A program made the position numbers and the translations under genes. The notes beneath the pieces were generated by a model. It was given only the letters and a program-made list of their open reading frames with translations. It was not told the DNA's origin and ran no database searches. Shown here in pieces: positions 48,561 through 59,298 of a stretch of 64,000 nucleotides of DNA; the first letter of the stretch is position 1, and each line of letters begins with the position of its first letter. Origin of the DNA: Antitrichia curtipendula (Eukaryota; Streptophyta; Bryopsida; Hypnales; Leucodontaceae); NCBI GenBank assembly GCA_951230915.1, contig OX579642.1, positions 10,602,001 to 10,666,000 of the forward strand. Direction: 5' to 3'.

Positions 48561-49947
48561 CACTAGAAGAAAATGAGGGGTTGTGCGACTTCAAAGAGCA
48601 ACTGTTTTTTGAGTTGTATAACTAATTTGCGACATGTGATAGTCTAGAGGTCTGAAGTTGCAGTGGACAAGTCGCATAAAAATTAGAGTCGCAAAATGAA
48701 GTGAATCTATTTTTCATCTGGCAGCGTAGTTTGAACCTCATCGATGGCCTTTTCTGACGTGGTCGCTTACGTGTACTCGCTGCCATGTGACGTTGGTCAT
48801 TCAATCGATGAGTTGTGCGACTTGTTTGCAACTTATCTGTGACTCCATTGCGATTTGTTGGCGACTCATTTGTGACTTGTTTGTAACTTGTTTGTAACTT
48901 GTAGATTTGTAGATTTTAAAATTCTAATCTTAATGATTTGTAGATTTTGGATATTACAAATCTAAATTCTATTTTAGATTTCGGATATTTAGATTTAAAA
49001 GATTTCATTGGTTTAGGAAATTATGTAATTTAAAAATTCTTGGATTTTTACAGTTTGTAGAAATCTACAAATTGTTAAAATCAACAATTTGTAGATATCT
49101 ACAATTTGTAGAAATCTACAAACTGTAGAAATCTACACCTAATAGAAATCTTAAAATTCTACTAAGGGAGTTCATTACATAAGAATACAACAACTTACAA
49201 GTCTTATAAGTCTAACCTAATGGTACTCTTGACAATTGATATTGGACAATTGCTATAAGACAAATAATCGGGAAACAAATTAGAAAACGACTACAAAACA
49301 ACCAAAAGAATTCTAGAAAATACTAGTTGTTTTCTAGTCATTCTGTAGTTGCAATCTATTCACAGAGAAGCTCTGTAATAGTGTAGGGTTACAAGAGTGT
49401 AACAAAATTGTCATTTACAAATTCTAGTTGTTTCTAGTTGCAGTCTAGTCGTTTTTTAGTCGAACTATAGTTGTTTTCTAGTTGCAGTCTAGTCGTTTTC
49501 TAGTCGAACTATAGTTGTTTTCTAGTTGCAGTCTAGTCGTTTTCTAGTCAAACTATAGTTGTTTTCTAGTTGCAATCTAGTCGTTTTCTAGTCAAACTAT
49601 AGTTGTTTATAGTTGCAAACTAGTTGTTTTCTAGTCGTTTTCTACTCGAATTGTGGTCAAATTTAGATAATATGTGATTGTGGTTTGCCATAGTGGACTC
49701 CACGATGCGTAGAGTTGTCCACATCGACAACTGTGATGAAAACTAGATGTAGAATACCTCACAGTAATTCTAATTGCCAACTCTGTTACAATCTTGTAAC
49801 CCTACACTTCATTCTACGACTACTTTGCGACTAAACAACCTAGTTGTCAAATTTGGTGCATATAGAGAGGATTACAGTTGCAGGATAGTTCTATAGTACA
49901 ACTAGTTGCATGTAGATGGTTGTGCCGGACACGTTTTTCTTCTAGTG
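48561..49947. mobile_element. CACTA-type non-autonomous element, 1387 bp
   Basis: Ends CACTAGAAGAAAATGAGG and ACGTTTTTCTTCTAGTG are inverted repeats of the CACTA type. No clean 3-bp duplication was seen (ACA versus TAT). Left subterminal repeats are 'gcgacttgtttgcaactt'-like. The right ones form a 44-bp tandem array of four units at 49434-49609 built on 'ctagttgcagtctagtc'. The centre (49030-49140) is rich in palindromes of 'gtagaaatctac'. No transposase frame. The ends differ from those at 22869-24693, so it is a separate subfamily. Confidence 0.75.
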
Positions 49948-50063
49948 TATTCGCCGAGATGCCGATATTTTTATACTATGATTGTCACACTCCATAATCC
50001 AATGGCAAAATATTCCAAGACCCACTCGATTGTGAGACAACGACTAAAATAACTCTATCTACT

Positions 50064-51161
50064 TTACTCGAAATTTAAATGGATGTCATCTCTATATTTT
50101 GATGGTGTGGAACCGGATCCATAAGTGCCAAGATATGGTCCTCCGCCCCAAGTGCATCCATAGTCGCTTGGTGCAACTCCTTGATTGGGATTTCCACAGT
50201 AAGGACCTCCAAAAGTTGGAGGAGGAACTATATCACGGTGCTGAGACCTTCCTTGCCTTGGTTCAACATGACAAAAGCCTGTGTGGCGCTCATATGAATC
50301 ACCCGTAGTAGATCCGGAATAATATTGGGAGCCTCCTTGACTAGATCCAAAATCATGTGTGGTTCCATGACTTCTTTCTGGGTTGTAATAAGTACCTTGG
50401 GGGTCGTTAGCATAGTGTAAGATACTTTGACCATCTTGTGAGCCAGATGCAGTACAATCATGTTGGTAGGACTTGTCATGCCCGTGTTGTTGACCCCGAT
50501 CCTCCATGCTTCTACGCATAGCTTTTTGCATTTGTTGATTGAACTCGATGTCTTCCCGAGCTTCTTGACGCTCATGCCTCACTCTAAATGTCACGGGTGC
50601 TAAATTGTCTTCTACATCATCGTCGTCCGACCATTCATCCTCAGCATCCGGCAATACAACCGGCGGAAATCCAAACTGCCCTCGATTGGACCACATTCGC
50701 ATACAATCGCTCGGTTGAGTCCTACTCGTATAAATAACACCGTCAATGCGATTTATATTGTCAACATTTTTCCTGTAAATTGTGCGCCAGTCTACATCTT
50801 TGTGGAATACAATCTCTACCCAAACCATGGCCATGTTGGAATAATTCATGAAATTTGATTTCCAGTCACGCAGCTCAGCCCACCGCGTTACTTCCTCGTA
50901 TCGGTGAACAAAGTGTTTGCTCTCACACGTGGAAATTTGTCCTTCCCAGTGCCGAACTTGCTTGTCTGCTTGTTCTTGTGACCACATTTTGGAGAGGTGC
51001 GTCATTTTGACGTATTTTTTGCACATTGTATAGTCCCAAACCTTCTTGGGCTATTCTTCTCATTTAGATTCAGCTACACACACTGAATTTGCCAATCTTC
51101 CCAGTTCATGTCATGGGATTTGTCCTTCTTACTGGACTTTGATCTTTTATTGCGAGGCATC
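50064..51161 (-). CDS. unrecognised protein, basic N terminus and Gly/Ser/Tyr-rich tail
   Basis: A 320-codon frame runs from ATG 51026 to 50064. Its first ~110 residues look like a folded, Trp-rich domain (KMWSQEQADKQVRHWEGQ, EVTRWAELRDWKSN, MVWVEIVFHKDVDWRTIY). Next come an acidic patch (DAEDEWSDDDDVED), a Gln/Arg-rich helix, and a Gly/Ser/Tyr/His-rich tail. Upstream, ATG 51161 opens a short basic stretch (MPRNKRSKSSKKDK...NWEDWQIQ) in a shifted frame. A candidate splice or frameshift between 51086 and 51046 would join it to VWDYTMCKKY. I recognise no family. Position between CACTA and retroelement DNA suggests a transposon-associated or captured gene, but that is inference. It may also be a decayed host gene. 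Confidence 0.4.
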
Positions 51162-51399
51162 GTAACCTTGATTAAAATGAAATGATTTGATGATGAAGTT
51201 CACATGAATGTTTAGAACAACTGAACAAAATGTTTGACACTTGCCAATGAAACAAGGTGAAGTTGTTAACGAGGCCTTCAAAACCAAGTAATCACCAAAA
51301 TAATTTGGTGCAATTTAATATCCGAGCACAATCATTCACACACCAAAACAAAAGAGGCACGCAAAGCCACACAAAGGCACTGGATCACCCACTCCGCAA

Positions 51400-51860
51400 G
51401 GGAAATGATTGTAAAGAATAAGTCGTCCGCCGCGCTATTTATGGAGTCCGAAGGCGGACCAAGCAATGCGGACGCGTATGTGCAAATCGGACAGGCAGAT
51501 CATACGGATAGAAACCAATGTCCGCTGGATCGCACGGCTACCGTCGAAGGCAGTCGCACCGACGGACAGAGGTAGCGGATGGGAACGCGGATGGTTGATT
51601 GGACCGTCAGACGGGCAAGCGGACGCCCGGTCTGACCTTTAGGCCCCGTGTTTGCTAGTCCCAGTCCGCCTGCCCGACGGCCTATCCGTCCGATAGTCCG
51701 TCTGCGCGATCCCGTCCGCAGGACAGTCCGCGTGCCCAATGGCCCGTCCGACCGTCCACTACACGGTCAACCCTGAAAAGTATGTATGTCAAAAGACGTC
51801 CGGGGGTCAGCGCCCACGTCTAGTGGGACGTCCGGACATCCAGACGTCCTGTCAATCCTG
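51400..51860. other. GC-rich island with many CGGAC/GTCCG motifs
   Basis: This block is much richer in G+C than its surroundings. More than a dozen CGGAC or GTCCG pentamers occur in both orientations, including 'ccgtccgatagtccgtc', 'acgtccggac' and 'gcggacgcccg'. Such crowding in both orientations resembles subterminal protein-binding repeats of a transposon, or a promoter-like CpG island. I cannot identify element ends. Confidence 0.5.
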
Positions 51861-52423
51861 GCGGCAGTCCCAACGGCTGAAATTTTTTGTAATGCGTAAT
51901 CTGTGTTGTTCACCACATCCGCTCTAAACTCAGCTAAAGTAAAATTATAGATATTGTTCGCGTGAGCCCCAAGTGGATGCCCAACTGCATTTCTCATTTC
52001 TATCCACGACACACATGTGAACTACTAGCTCATGGCCGTTGTTGATTCAATCATATCAACGTAAGGTTCAAAAACTTCCAATAGTGTTGCCCTCAACTCT
52101 TCACGCTTTGCCTCTGAGGTAAACTTGCCTCTTGACTTTGCAATGACTTCCGAGACATGAAATACTGTACATATGTCTTTCTTCAAAAGAATAGAATTTG
52201 CTTTTGCAGTAATATACTAGTTCGTTTTATACATCAATTTTGCAACACGTAACATAGAAATAGTGAATCCTGGAATTGTCTTCGTAAGAGATTCCCAATT
52301 CACAAAGTTTTCGACGACTTGTGGGACATCAGAATTGAGGAGGAGTTTCAACTGGGAATAAACCACCACGTGGTCCAAACTCGGGTTGGCTGACGGTAGA
52401 GAGATTTCTTTGTACACTTGCAT
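51850..52423 (-). pseudogene. unrecognised coding remnant with internal stops
   Basis: One minus-strand frame reads as protein-like text through three stops: ISLPSANPSLDHVVVYSQ, VPQVVENFVNWESLTKT, then after TAG KANSILLKKDICTVFHV, SEAKREELRATLLEVFE and PYVDMIESTTAMS, and after two more stops WIEMRNAVGHPLGAH and NFTLAEFRADVVNNTDYALQ. The continuity of frame across 570 bases argues for a former gene. I do not recognise the family. It may belong with the frame at 50064-51161 as one element or gene on this strand. Confidence 0.4.
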
Positions 52424-53759
52424 GTCTTCCCCATTTGAGCTTCACACATGTTTCCACGTTGGTGATAATTTTGAGCAATTGAAATGCTGTCTTGCTGTGA
52501 AACGATACTCCTCTGATGTGCTACGGGAAACCCACGCCATCTCTAGTAGTGAGCTTCAAACCCTAATGCAAATACTCTCCGATTCAGATAATTTGAATGC
52601 AGAAGACCCTTCGAGTAGTAGCCGCTACTATATCTGTCATTGGGAGACATCAAACCTTCAACGACGGAGCTCCGCAGGAAAATGCAACGAGAAAAGGGAA
52701 CGACGATCTTTCTTACTAGCGCATGGATAGTACAAAATACGGACTCTCTATAATTTCAAACCCTATTGTAAATCTGCAGTGTTATACTCTCCCGTTCAGA
52801 TAATTTGGATACAGAAGGCACTAGCTACTAGCTACAAGATCGCAATTCCAATGGCCGATTGGCCAAGTACACGTAGGACGAAATCTGGGGCAACGCATCC
52901 GTCCACACATTCGACTATAAAACAAACCCCGTCGCGGTAGATCTATTCGAGGAACAAGAAGAATCTTCAAACAAATCACGACAAACTGCAAAACGAAGAG
53001 ATTGCAAAGCTAAGGAACTAGAAGAGCAACAACACCAGACGAGCAGCGGAGAGTTCGAGGGACAATTTTCATCAGTAGAAAATCAAATCCGAAACTCCAC
53101 GGGAAAAGAATGTTGGATCTTCCTGTTGATGTTGAGTGTAAACGCATCCCGTCTAGCACATGGATGACTGTTAAATTTGGAATGGAAGTTAAAACTCTAC
53201 TGGATGAAACACTTTAGTGTAATTTGCAATCATCCATGTATAGAGTAATGATTAATGAAGCTATTGGCATTTGTGACTATGAAAGTTATGGATGAAATTT
53301 CAATTATTCATTCAAATCATACAAGTAAAGAAAAAATATATCTTAAAATTTTATTGAGTGAATTTTGGCAATCTCATCCTTTAAGAAAAAGAAAAATATT
53401 AAAAAGTATACTTTTAAATATTGCAACTCTACAAAAAATTATCACAAATAAAAATCTTGTTTCCAAATTTGTTGGATGGACCTCACTGGATGAAATTTGA
53501 GTAGTTGCCTCTAAAAAATGATATATTACCTATCAAATTGTGTGTACATGGAATTAGACAATTTTTACATGTGAGTGCATTGGAGAGGCTCATTTTCTTT
53601 ATCTTTAAGGTGATGTTGTTAGGGTGGATTGCAACCTTGAAAGGGAATGCGCAAGGGGGATGCGGTAGATCAAACACAGTCTGGGTCTCGGAATTAGGGC
53701 TTGATTTAGGGCTCGCAATGCGGTGGACAACTATTTTTGAAATTTTTGAAAATCATTTT
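52424..53759. other. gene-free spacer with a local duplication
   Basis: 'caaaccctaatgcaaa...ctctccgattcagataatttg...gcagaag' at 52557-52610 recurs at 52759-52820, so a block of roughly 200 bp is duplicated. No supported gene; plus-strand frames at 52386-52730 and 53255-53762 have no domain. Confidence 0.45.
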
Positions 53760-55755
53760 TAATGAGCTGTACTTTAAAGACCCAATTAATAAAAGTCATA
53801 GACTTCTTATGTATGTGTATAGAAATAAATTAGGCCACAAGGTAAAAATGTTATGAAGATGTAAAATCCATGACAGTATTACAATTGATTGCCTAATTCA
53901 AATCATTGATTCAAAACAAAGTCATGATTTTACTCTAGTTCAAAGACTCAAAGTTATTAAAGTCATCAAAATTGGCATATAGGTGTATCAAAAAAATGTA
54001 TCCCTAAAGTTTAGAATCCTTTAAGCATTTTGTTTACGTACAACTTTTTTTCAACTCCTAAATCTATATCTTAGTGTAGGGCCAAAATTAAATAATACAT
54101 GTAAATGTTTTGTATTTTAAAACCCAAATAAAAGTAATAGATAGTATACACAATCAAGAGTACATAATAAAATGATCCATCAAATTCTAATTGTTGTAAA
54201 TACATGATTCTTGATAGTATTGGGGATAGTATTTCAATTATTTATGTAATTTAGAACGTAAATTATTCAAAATAAAATCATGACTTTGCTGCATTTTAAA
54301 TAGCCAAAGTCATAAAAGTCTTTAGGATTTATACAAAAGTATATCCAAAAATGCATTATAGAAGTTCTAAATCTTTGGGGCATCTTGTTTCCCTTAAAAC
54401 AACATGAATATGTGCAAATTATGTATTAATGTAAAGCTAATTTTAAGAATAATTTAGAGTTCCATTATTAGGTTATAAAGAACAAAAGCAATAAAATATA
54501 CATAAAAAATGTCATCCACTATACTTTAAAGAAATAAATGTACATATGTCATGGATCTTATTAATAAATATATTTACAAAAGGTTCAACAAGTTGTAAAT
54601 ATTTGAAGTAGCTAGAATTCATGAAAACATTGAACTAATTATTTTCTTCCATAATTCATAACAAGAATGAGAAAGCCATTCATTCATTTGTTGTACTCTA
54701 AATGATGGAATAGCCAAAAGCCATACAATTTGTAGGTTAAAAGATGGAAAGAAACCCAAACAAGGTTGTAAATGTGTTAAGTGGTTAGAACTTAGAAATA
54801 ATTTCATGAGCATGTATAGTTTTTTAATTTTTTTTCTTATATTCAAAATGTGTTTGAAAATTAAAAATATGCATCCACTGTACTTTAAAGAACCATATTT
54901 ACAAAAGTCATAGAGTTTGTAGCAAAATGTTTGAAAGTGAAATCCAAAGAAGCTGTAAATATATTAAGTAGTTAGAACTCATAGAAACATTGAACTCATT
55001 TCTTTTTTCTATAATTCAAAACAATAATAAAAAGTTCAATTCTTCATTTACTGTACTTTAGATAAGTAAATGGACAAAGTCATAGAATTTGTATGTAAAA
55101 CCATGAGAAAAAACCCTCCAAATTAGTTGTAAATATTTTAAATGGTTAGAATTCATGGAAACACTATCCTAATTATTTTCTTCCATAATTTAAGACAAGA
55201 GAAAGAGAGCTTTTGTTTCCTTCAATATGTTTAAGATGATGGAATGGCCCAAAGCTATAGAATTTGTAGGCTAAAAGATGGAAAAACCCTCAAATAAGTT
55301 TGTAAATGCTTGAAGTGGTTAGAATTCATGAGCATATTAGACTCTTTTATTTTTTTTCTATGATGAAAATGTGATTAAAACTTAAAAATATTCATCCACT
55401 CTACTTTAAAGAACTACATTAACAAAAGTCATAGAGTTTGTAGCAAAATGTATGAAAGTAAAATCCAAAGAAGTTGAAAATATTTCAAAGAGTTAGAGTT
55501 CATGGAAACATTGAATATTTATTTTTTCTATTACTAAGCAAGAGTAGGAAATTAAATTCTTCATTTACTATGTTGTGGATAGGTTTAAAATGGACAAAGT
55601 CCTAGAATTTGTACATAAAAGTATGAAAAAAAACAAATCCAAATTAGTTGTGAATATTTCAAATAGTTAGAACTCATAGAAACATTGAACTAATTTTTTC
55701 TTTCTAAAATTAAATCAATAGTAAGAAGTTTAATTCTTCATTTATAGTACTTTAG
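53760..55755. repeat. ~172-bp satellite array, left part
   Basis: Monomers of about 172 bp recur with phrases 'tactttaaagaa', 'aaagtcatagaatttgtag', 'aaatccaaagaagttgtaa' and 'gttagaattcatggaaac'. The last phrase is near 54613, 54783, 54975, 55147, 55318, 55490 and 55666. Copies before about 54500 are more diverged. Every third monomer is most alike (the 'gagcatattagactc' variant near 54805 and 55335), suggesting a three-unit higher-order repeat near 515 bp. The array is cut by the gypsy element at 55755. Confidence 0.8.
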
Positions 55756-56128
55756 TGTCAGGATTCGCTCCTTTGGCCCTGGCTTCTATCAGCACTTCGC
55801 TACCATTGGTCCCTTTTGACTGGATATCATATGGTTTCCACCCGAATACCTCACCACCGTAGAAACATCTCAATAGAATCCTGAACCAACACTCGTGTCA
55901 TAGTCTGCACAATGCTCGAGCGGGAAGGACCAAAGCATGACATCAGAACGTATCATGAGATTAACAGAATGACGAGTGAGGGACATTGCCCCCCTCACTG
56001 GGCTTTGAAGAGAAGTTGGATCGCAACCAATCTAACCGTCTCAAGTTAATAATGACTTATCACTAGTGTTTCCCCTCCTTACTACGTACGTTGTCATCTA
56101 GTCCAGTTGATACGACTAGGTCGTAACA
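55756..56128 (-). repeat. gypsy 3' LTR (left on plus strand), 373 bp
   Basis: TGTCAGGATTCG...GTCGTAACA with canonical TG...CA ends. It matches 61344-61716 with about seven differences by eye. A polypurine tract (TGCAGGGGGGGTAA on the minus strand) adjoins it. The duplication TTTAG is at 55751-55755. Confidence 0.93.
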
Positions 56129-59100
56129 TTACCCCCCCTGCAGGTTCTAGTCTGTATGCGAGATGGTTGCCGTAGTTTAGGCGCTGGTGTATGAGGATGC
56201 AGCCGATAGAAGTTTTTTACTGCCTGTTGAGCATTGGTTAAATTGTCGGCTGGCTCCCAGGAGTTCTCCTCCAATCCGTAACCCTCCCATTGAACTAAAT
56301 ATTGCAGTTGGTGCCAACGCCCGCTCAATCGGGAATCCAGGATGGAATGAACTTCCCACTCCACGTCGCCATCAGGAGTGATAAGTGGTGGTGGTGGTTG
56401 CTTCTGCCGCCCAAGAATAGTGTCATGTCGATAGGGTTCGAGTAGAGAGACATGGAATACGTCATGAATTCGCAGCGTTTTTGGCAGTTTCAACCAGTAT
56501 AGTAGATCTGATAATTTAGATATAATAGGGAAGGGCCCCAAAAATTTTGGAGCCAACTTCTTGGACGGTGTTAGTGTAGCTATGTGGTCATGACGGAGTA
56601 GGACTTTGTCTCCAATTTCCAAGGTGGGTTGTTTTAATCCGTTGCGGTCGTAATTCCTTTTGGCCTGATCTCTAGCAAGTTTTATCATGGTTTTAATTTC
56701 GTCATGTACCTGTTGCAAGTGGTGAATTCTGTCCTCCGCTGTTGGGACTGTTGAATTTGTAGGGGTCTCAAAAGATAAAGAAGGATGATAGCCATAGGTT
56801 GCATAAAACGGGGAAAAACCTGTAGCTGCATGAAGGGAGTTATTATATGCGAATTCAGCTAACGGAAGTAAATCCGACCAGTCATCCTGCCTCTTAGTTG
56901 TGAACATACGTAAAATCTGCTCCAATACCTGGTTCACCCGCTCTGTTTGTCCGTCTGATTGTGGATGGAAAGCTGTCGTTGTAGCTGGTTGAATGCGAAG
57001 CAACTCATATAACCGTTTCATAAACTTTGAAATGAAAATGGAGCCTCGATCCGATATAATTTCGTCGGGAGTGCCATGATATTTCCAAACATAGTGAAGA
57101 TATAAATTAGCTGCCCCATTAGCATCAATTGCTTCATTAGTAGGAATGAAATGGGCTAATTTAGTGTTTTTATCCACAACTACCATAATAGAATCAAATC
57201 CATTGCTCCTTGGCAATTTCACGATAAAATCGTTGGTGATCCGTCTCCATGGTTTTTCCACTGCCGGTATAGGTTGTAATAACCCGTAGCGGCCGTGGTG
57301 AGTAGGTTTTGAACGTTGACATAAGTCACAGCCGTCGACATATCGGTGAACATACCGGCGTAGGGTTGGCCAGTAGAAAGTTCTAGCCACTAGGTCCAGT
57401 GTTTTGGCCCGCCCTAAATGTCCTGCTGTTGGGGCATCATGTCTTGAGCGTAATATCTCACGTCGTAATTCTTCATTGTCTGGTACAAATATAGAGTCAT
57501 GGAAGCGTAAAATTCCATCATTGAAGTTGTACGCTTGAAATCGACAACGGATATCTGATGGAGCTTGTTGAGGATTGTTTTTGAAAAATGCCAATATTGG
57601 CTGGAGGGCCTTGTCGTGGCTAATGGCCTTTTTAATATTCTCCATGATTCGAGAATCATTCCAAACTGGCTCGCATGCTTCTAGCGCTGCTAGTCGTAGT
57701 AGTGGTTTTGGGCTTTTGTCGAAGTCGTGTCCTATATGTGGACGTCTTGAGAGCATATCAGCTCGTCCATTTAGTGATCCTAGACGGTGTTGAATCTCGA
57801 AATTAAATCCTGATAATAATTCGGACCACCGTGCTTGTCGTCTATTGAGTTGCTTTGTCGTTAAAAAGTATTCGAGGTTCTTATAATTGGATATTACTTG
57901 AACTTTGTGGGGGGAGCCTTCGAGGTACACGCGCCAATCTTGAAAGGCTAAAACAATGCTTAGTAATTCCTTGTCGTAAATATCGTAATTTTGTTCGGAT
58001 GAAGACATCTTGGAGCTGCGGTAGGCGCACGGATGTAAATATCCATCTTCACCCCGTTGAGATAGCACGGCGCCAGTTGCTGTGTCGGAAGCATCGGTTT
58101 CTACCACAAATGGTTGCTCGAAATTAGGATGCACCAATATTGGGGCTTGTAGAAATCGAGACCGGAGCTCTTCAAAAGCTAGGTGTGTCAACGGGGTCCT
58201 TTGGAATTGTTGATTCTTTCGTGTCAAAGCCGTGAGGGGAATTGCAATTCTTGAGTAATCATGAATAAAATGACGATAAAAATTTGCGAACCCAAGAAAT
58301 GCCTGAACCTCCTTAATGGTGTTTGGGACGGGCCATTCTTGAATTGCCTTAATCTTGTCATTGCACATCTCTAATCCTCTTTGAGAAACTACCATTCCCA
58401 AAAATTCGACTGACGTACGATGAAATTCACATTTTGAAGCCTTGACATATAAACCATGTCTTTGGAGTCGTCGAAGAACTTCTCGAACCACTAGCTGATG
58501 TTCCTCCAAATTGCTGGAAAATATAAGTATATCATCTAAGTAGATGACTACCGACACATCCAATAAATCGTTAAAAATACTCTGCATGTGGGCTTGAAAT
58601 TGGGCAGGGGCATTCGTAAGCCCAAAAGGCATCACCAAATATTCAAATAAGCCATAGCGGGTTTTGAATGTTGTTTTGAACGCATGACCTGCTGCCATTC
58701 GTACGCGATGATAAACCTGCCTCACATCCAATTTAGAAAAAATCTTAGCTCCGACCAAACGATCGGTAAGCTCAGGGATTAATGGTAGTGGATACCGATT
58801 CTTCACCGTAACTCGATTTAAATTCCTGTAATCTACACAAACTCGTATGGACCCGTCTTTCTTTCGTGCGAAAACGATCGGGGCTGAAACCGGGGACTTG
58901 GATCTCCGGATCCAGCCCTTTCCCAGGTTTTCTTCTAAATAACGCCGCAGCTCCTCCAATTCTACTGGAGACATCGGTCGCAACCCGGTGTTGCGTGGCT
59001 CTTCTCCATCCTTAAATTCGATCTTCATGTTCGAGGCTCCGTGACTGGGCAATTCACTGGACGCTTCTTCGCTAAACGCTCCTTGCAAATCTTGATATTC

Positions 59101-59298
59101 CATGGGGATTTGTTCCTCAGCCGCTTTCGTTACAAGTAGCTCTGAAATTTCTAATGCATATACTTCCGTTCCTTTGGCCGACAACCTAAAGCCCGCTGCT
59201 GACACTAGGGCGTGCCTTGGAGCTACGAGCCTGGGTTGTCGAGCGACTTTGCTTGGCGGGCCCGACGAACTGGACCCCACTCCCGGATGCGCTGCCAA
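56116..59298 (-). CDS. gypsy chromovirus pol: reverse transcriptase, RNase H, integrase, chromodomain
   Basis: An open frame of 1060 codons on the minus strand with no ATG at its first codon; it is probably read as part of a longer gag-pol. Reverse transcriptase comes first (KKDGSIRVCVDYRNLN, YGLFEYLVMPFGLTNAP, IYLDDILIFS). RNase H follows (VETDASDTATGAVLSQ, DKELLSIVLAF). Integrase has the HHCC finger (HLGRAKTLDLV...CDLCQRSKP) and the acidic motifs TNDFI, SDRGSIF and GQTERVNQ. A chromodomain (EWEVHSILDSR, YLVQWEGYGLEENSWEP) marks it as a chromovirus, whose known role is to target integration to heterochromatin. The usual RNase H motif TDHKNLEYF reads SNYKNLEYF, so a catalytic Asp is replaced by Asn and RNase H is probably inactive. 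The frame ends just inside the left LTR. Confidence 0.92.
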   Translation of the reverse strand: MAAHPGVGSSSSGPPSKVARQPRLVAPRHALVSAAGFRLSAKGTEVYALEISELLVTKAAEEQIPMEYQDLQGAFSEEASSELPSHGASNMKIEFKDGEEPRNTGLRPMSPVELEELRRYLEENLGKGWIRRSKSPVSAPIVFARKKDGSIRVCVDYRNLNRVTVKNRYPLPLIPELTDRLVGAKIFSKLDVRQVYHRVRMAAGHAFKTTFKTRYGLFEYLVMPFGLTNAPAQFQAHMQSIFNDLLDVSVVIYLDDILIFSSNLEEHQLVVREVLRRLQRHGLYVKASKCEFHRTSVEFLGMVVSQRGLEMCNDKIKAIQEWPVPNTIKEVQAFLGFANFYRHFIHDYSRIAIPLTALTRKNQQFQRTPLTHLAFEELRSRFLQAPILVHPNFEQPFVVETDASDTATGAVLSQRGEDGYLHPCAYRSSKMSSSEQNYDIYDKELLSIVLAFQDWRVYLEGSPHKVQVISNYKNLEYFLTTKQLNRRQARWSELLSGFNFEIQHRLGSLNGRADMLSRRPHIGHDFDKSPKPLLRLAALEACEPVWNDSRIMENIKKAISHDKALQPILAFFKNNPQQAPSDIRCRFQAYNFNDGILRFHDSIFVPDNEELRREILRSRHDAPTAGHLGRAKTLDLVARTFYWPTLRRYVHRYVDGCDLCQRSKPTHHGRYGLLQPIPAVEKPWRRITNDFIVKLPRSNGFDSIMVVVDKNTKLAHFIPTNEAIDANGAANLYLHYVWKYHGTPDEIISDRGSIFISKFMKRLYELLRIQPATTTAFHPQSDGQTERVNQVLEQILRMFTTKRQDDWSDLLPLAEFAYNNSLHAATGFSPFYATYGYHPSLSFETPTNSTVPTAEDRIHHLQQVHDEIKTMIKLARDQAKRNYDRNGLKQPTLEIGDKVLLRHDHIATLTPSKKLAPKFLGPFPIISKLSDLLYWLKLPKTLRIHDVFHVSLLEPYRHDTILGRQKQPPPPLITPDGDVEWEVHSILDSRLSGRWHQLQYLVQWEGYGLEENSWEPADNLTNAQQAVKNFYRLHPHTPAPKLRQPSRIQTRTCRGGNVTT

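Noticed and set aside
49434..49609. CRISPR-like regular repeats
   Set aside because: Directly abutting 44-bp tandem units without unique spacers, inside a CACTA-type element in plant DNA.
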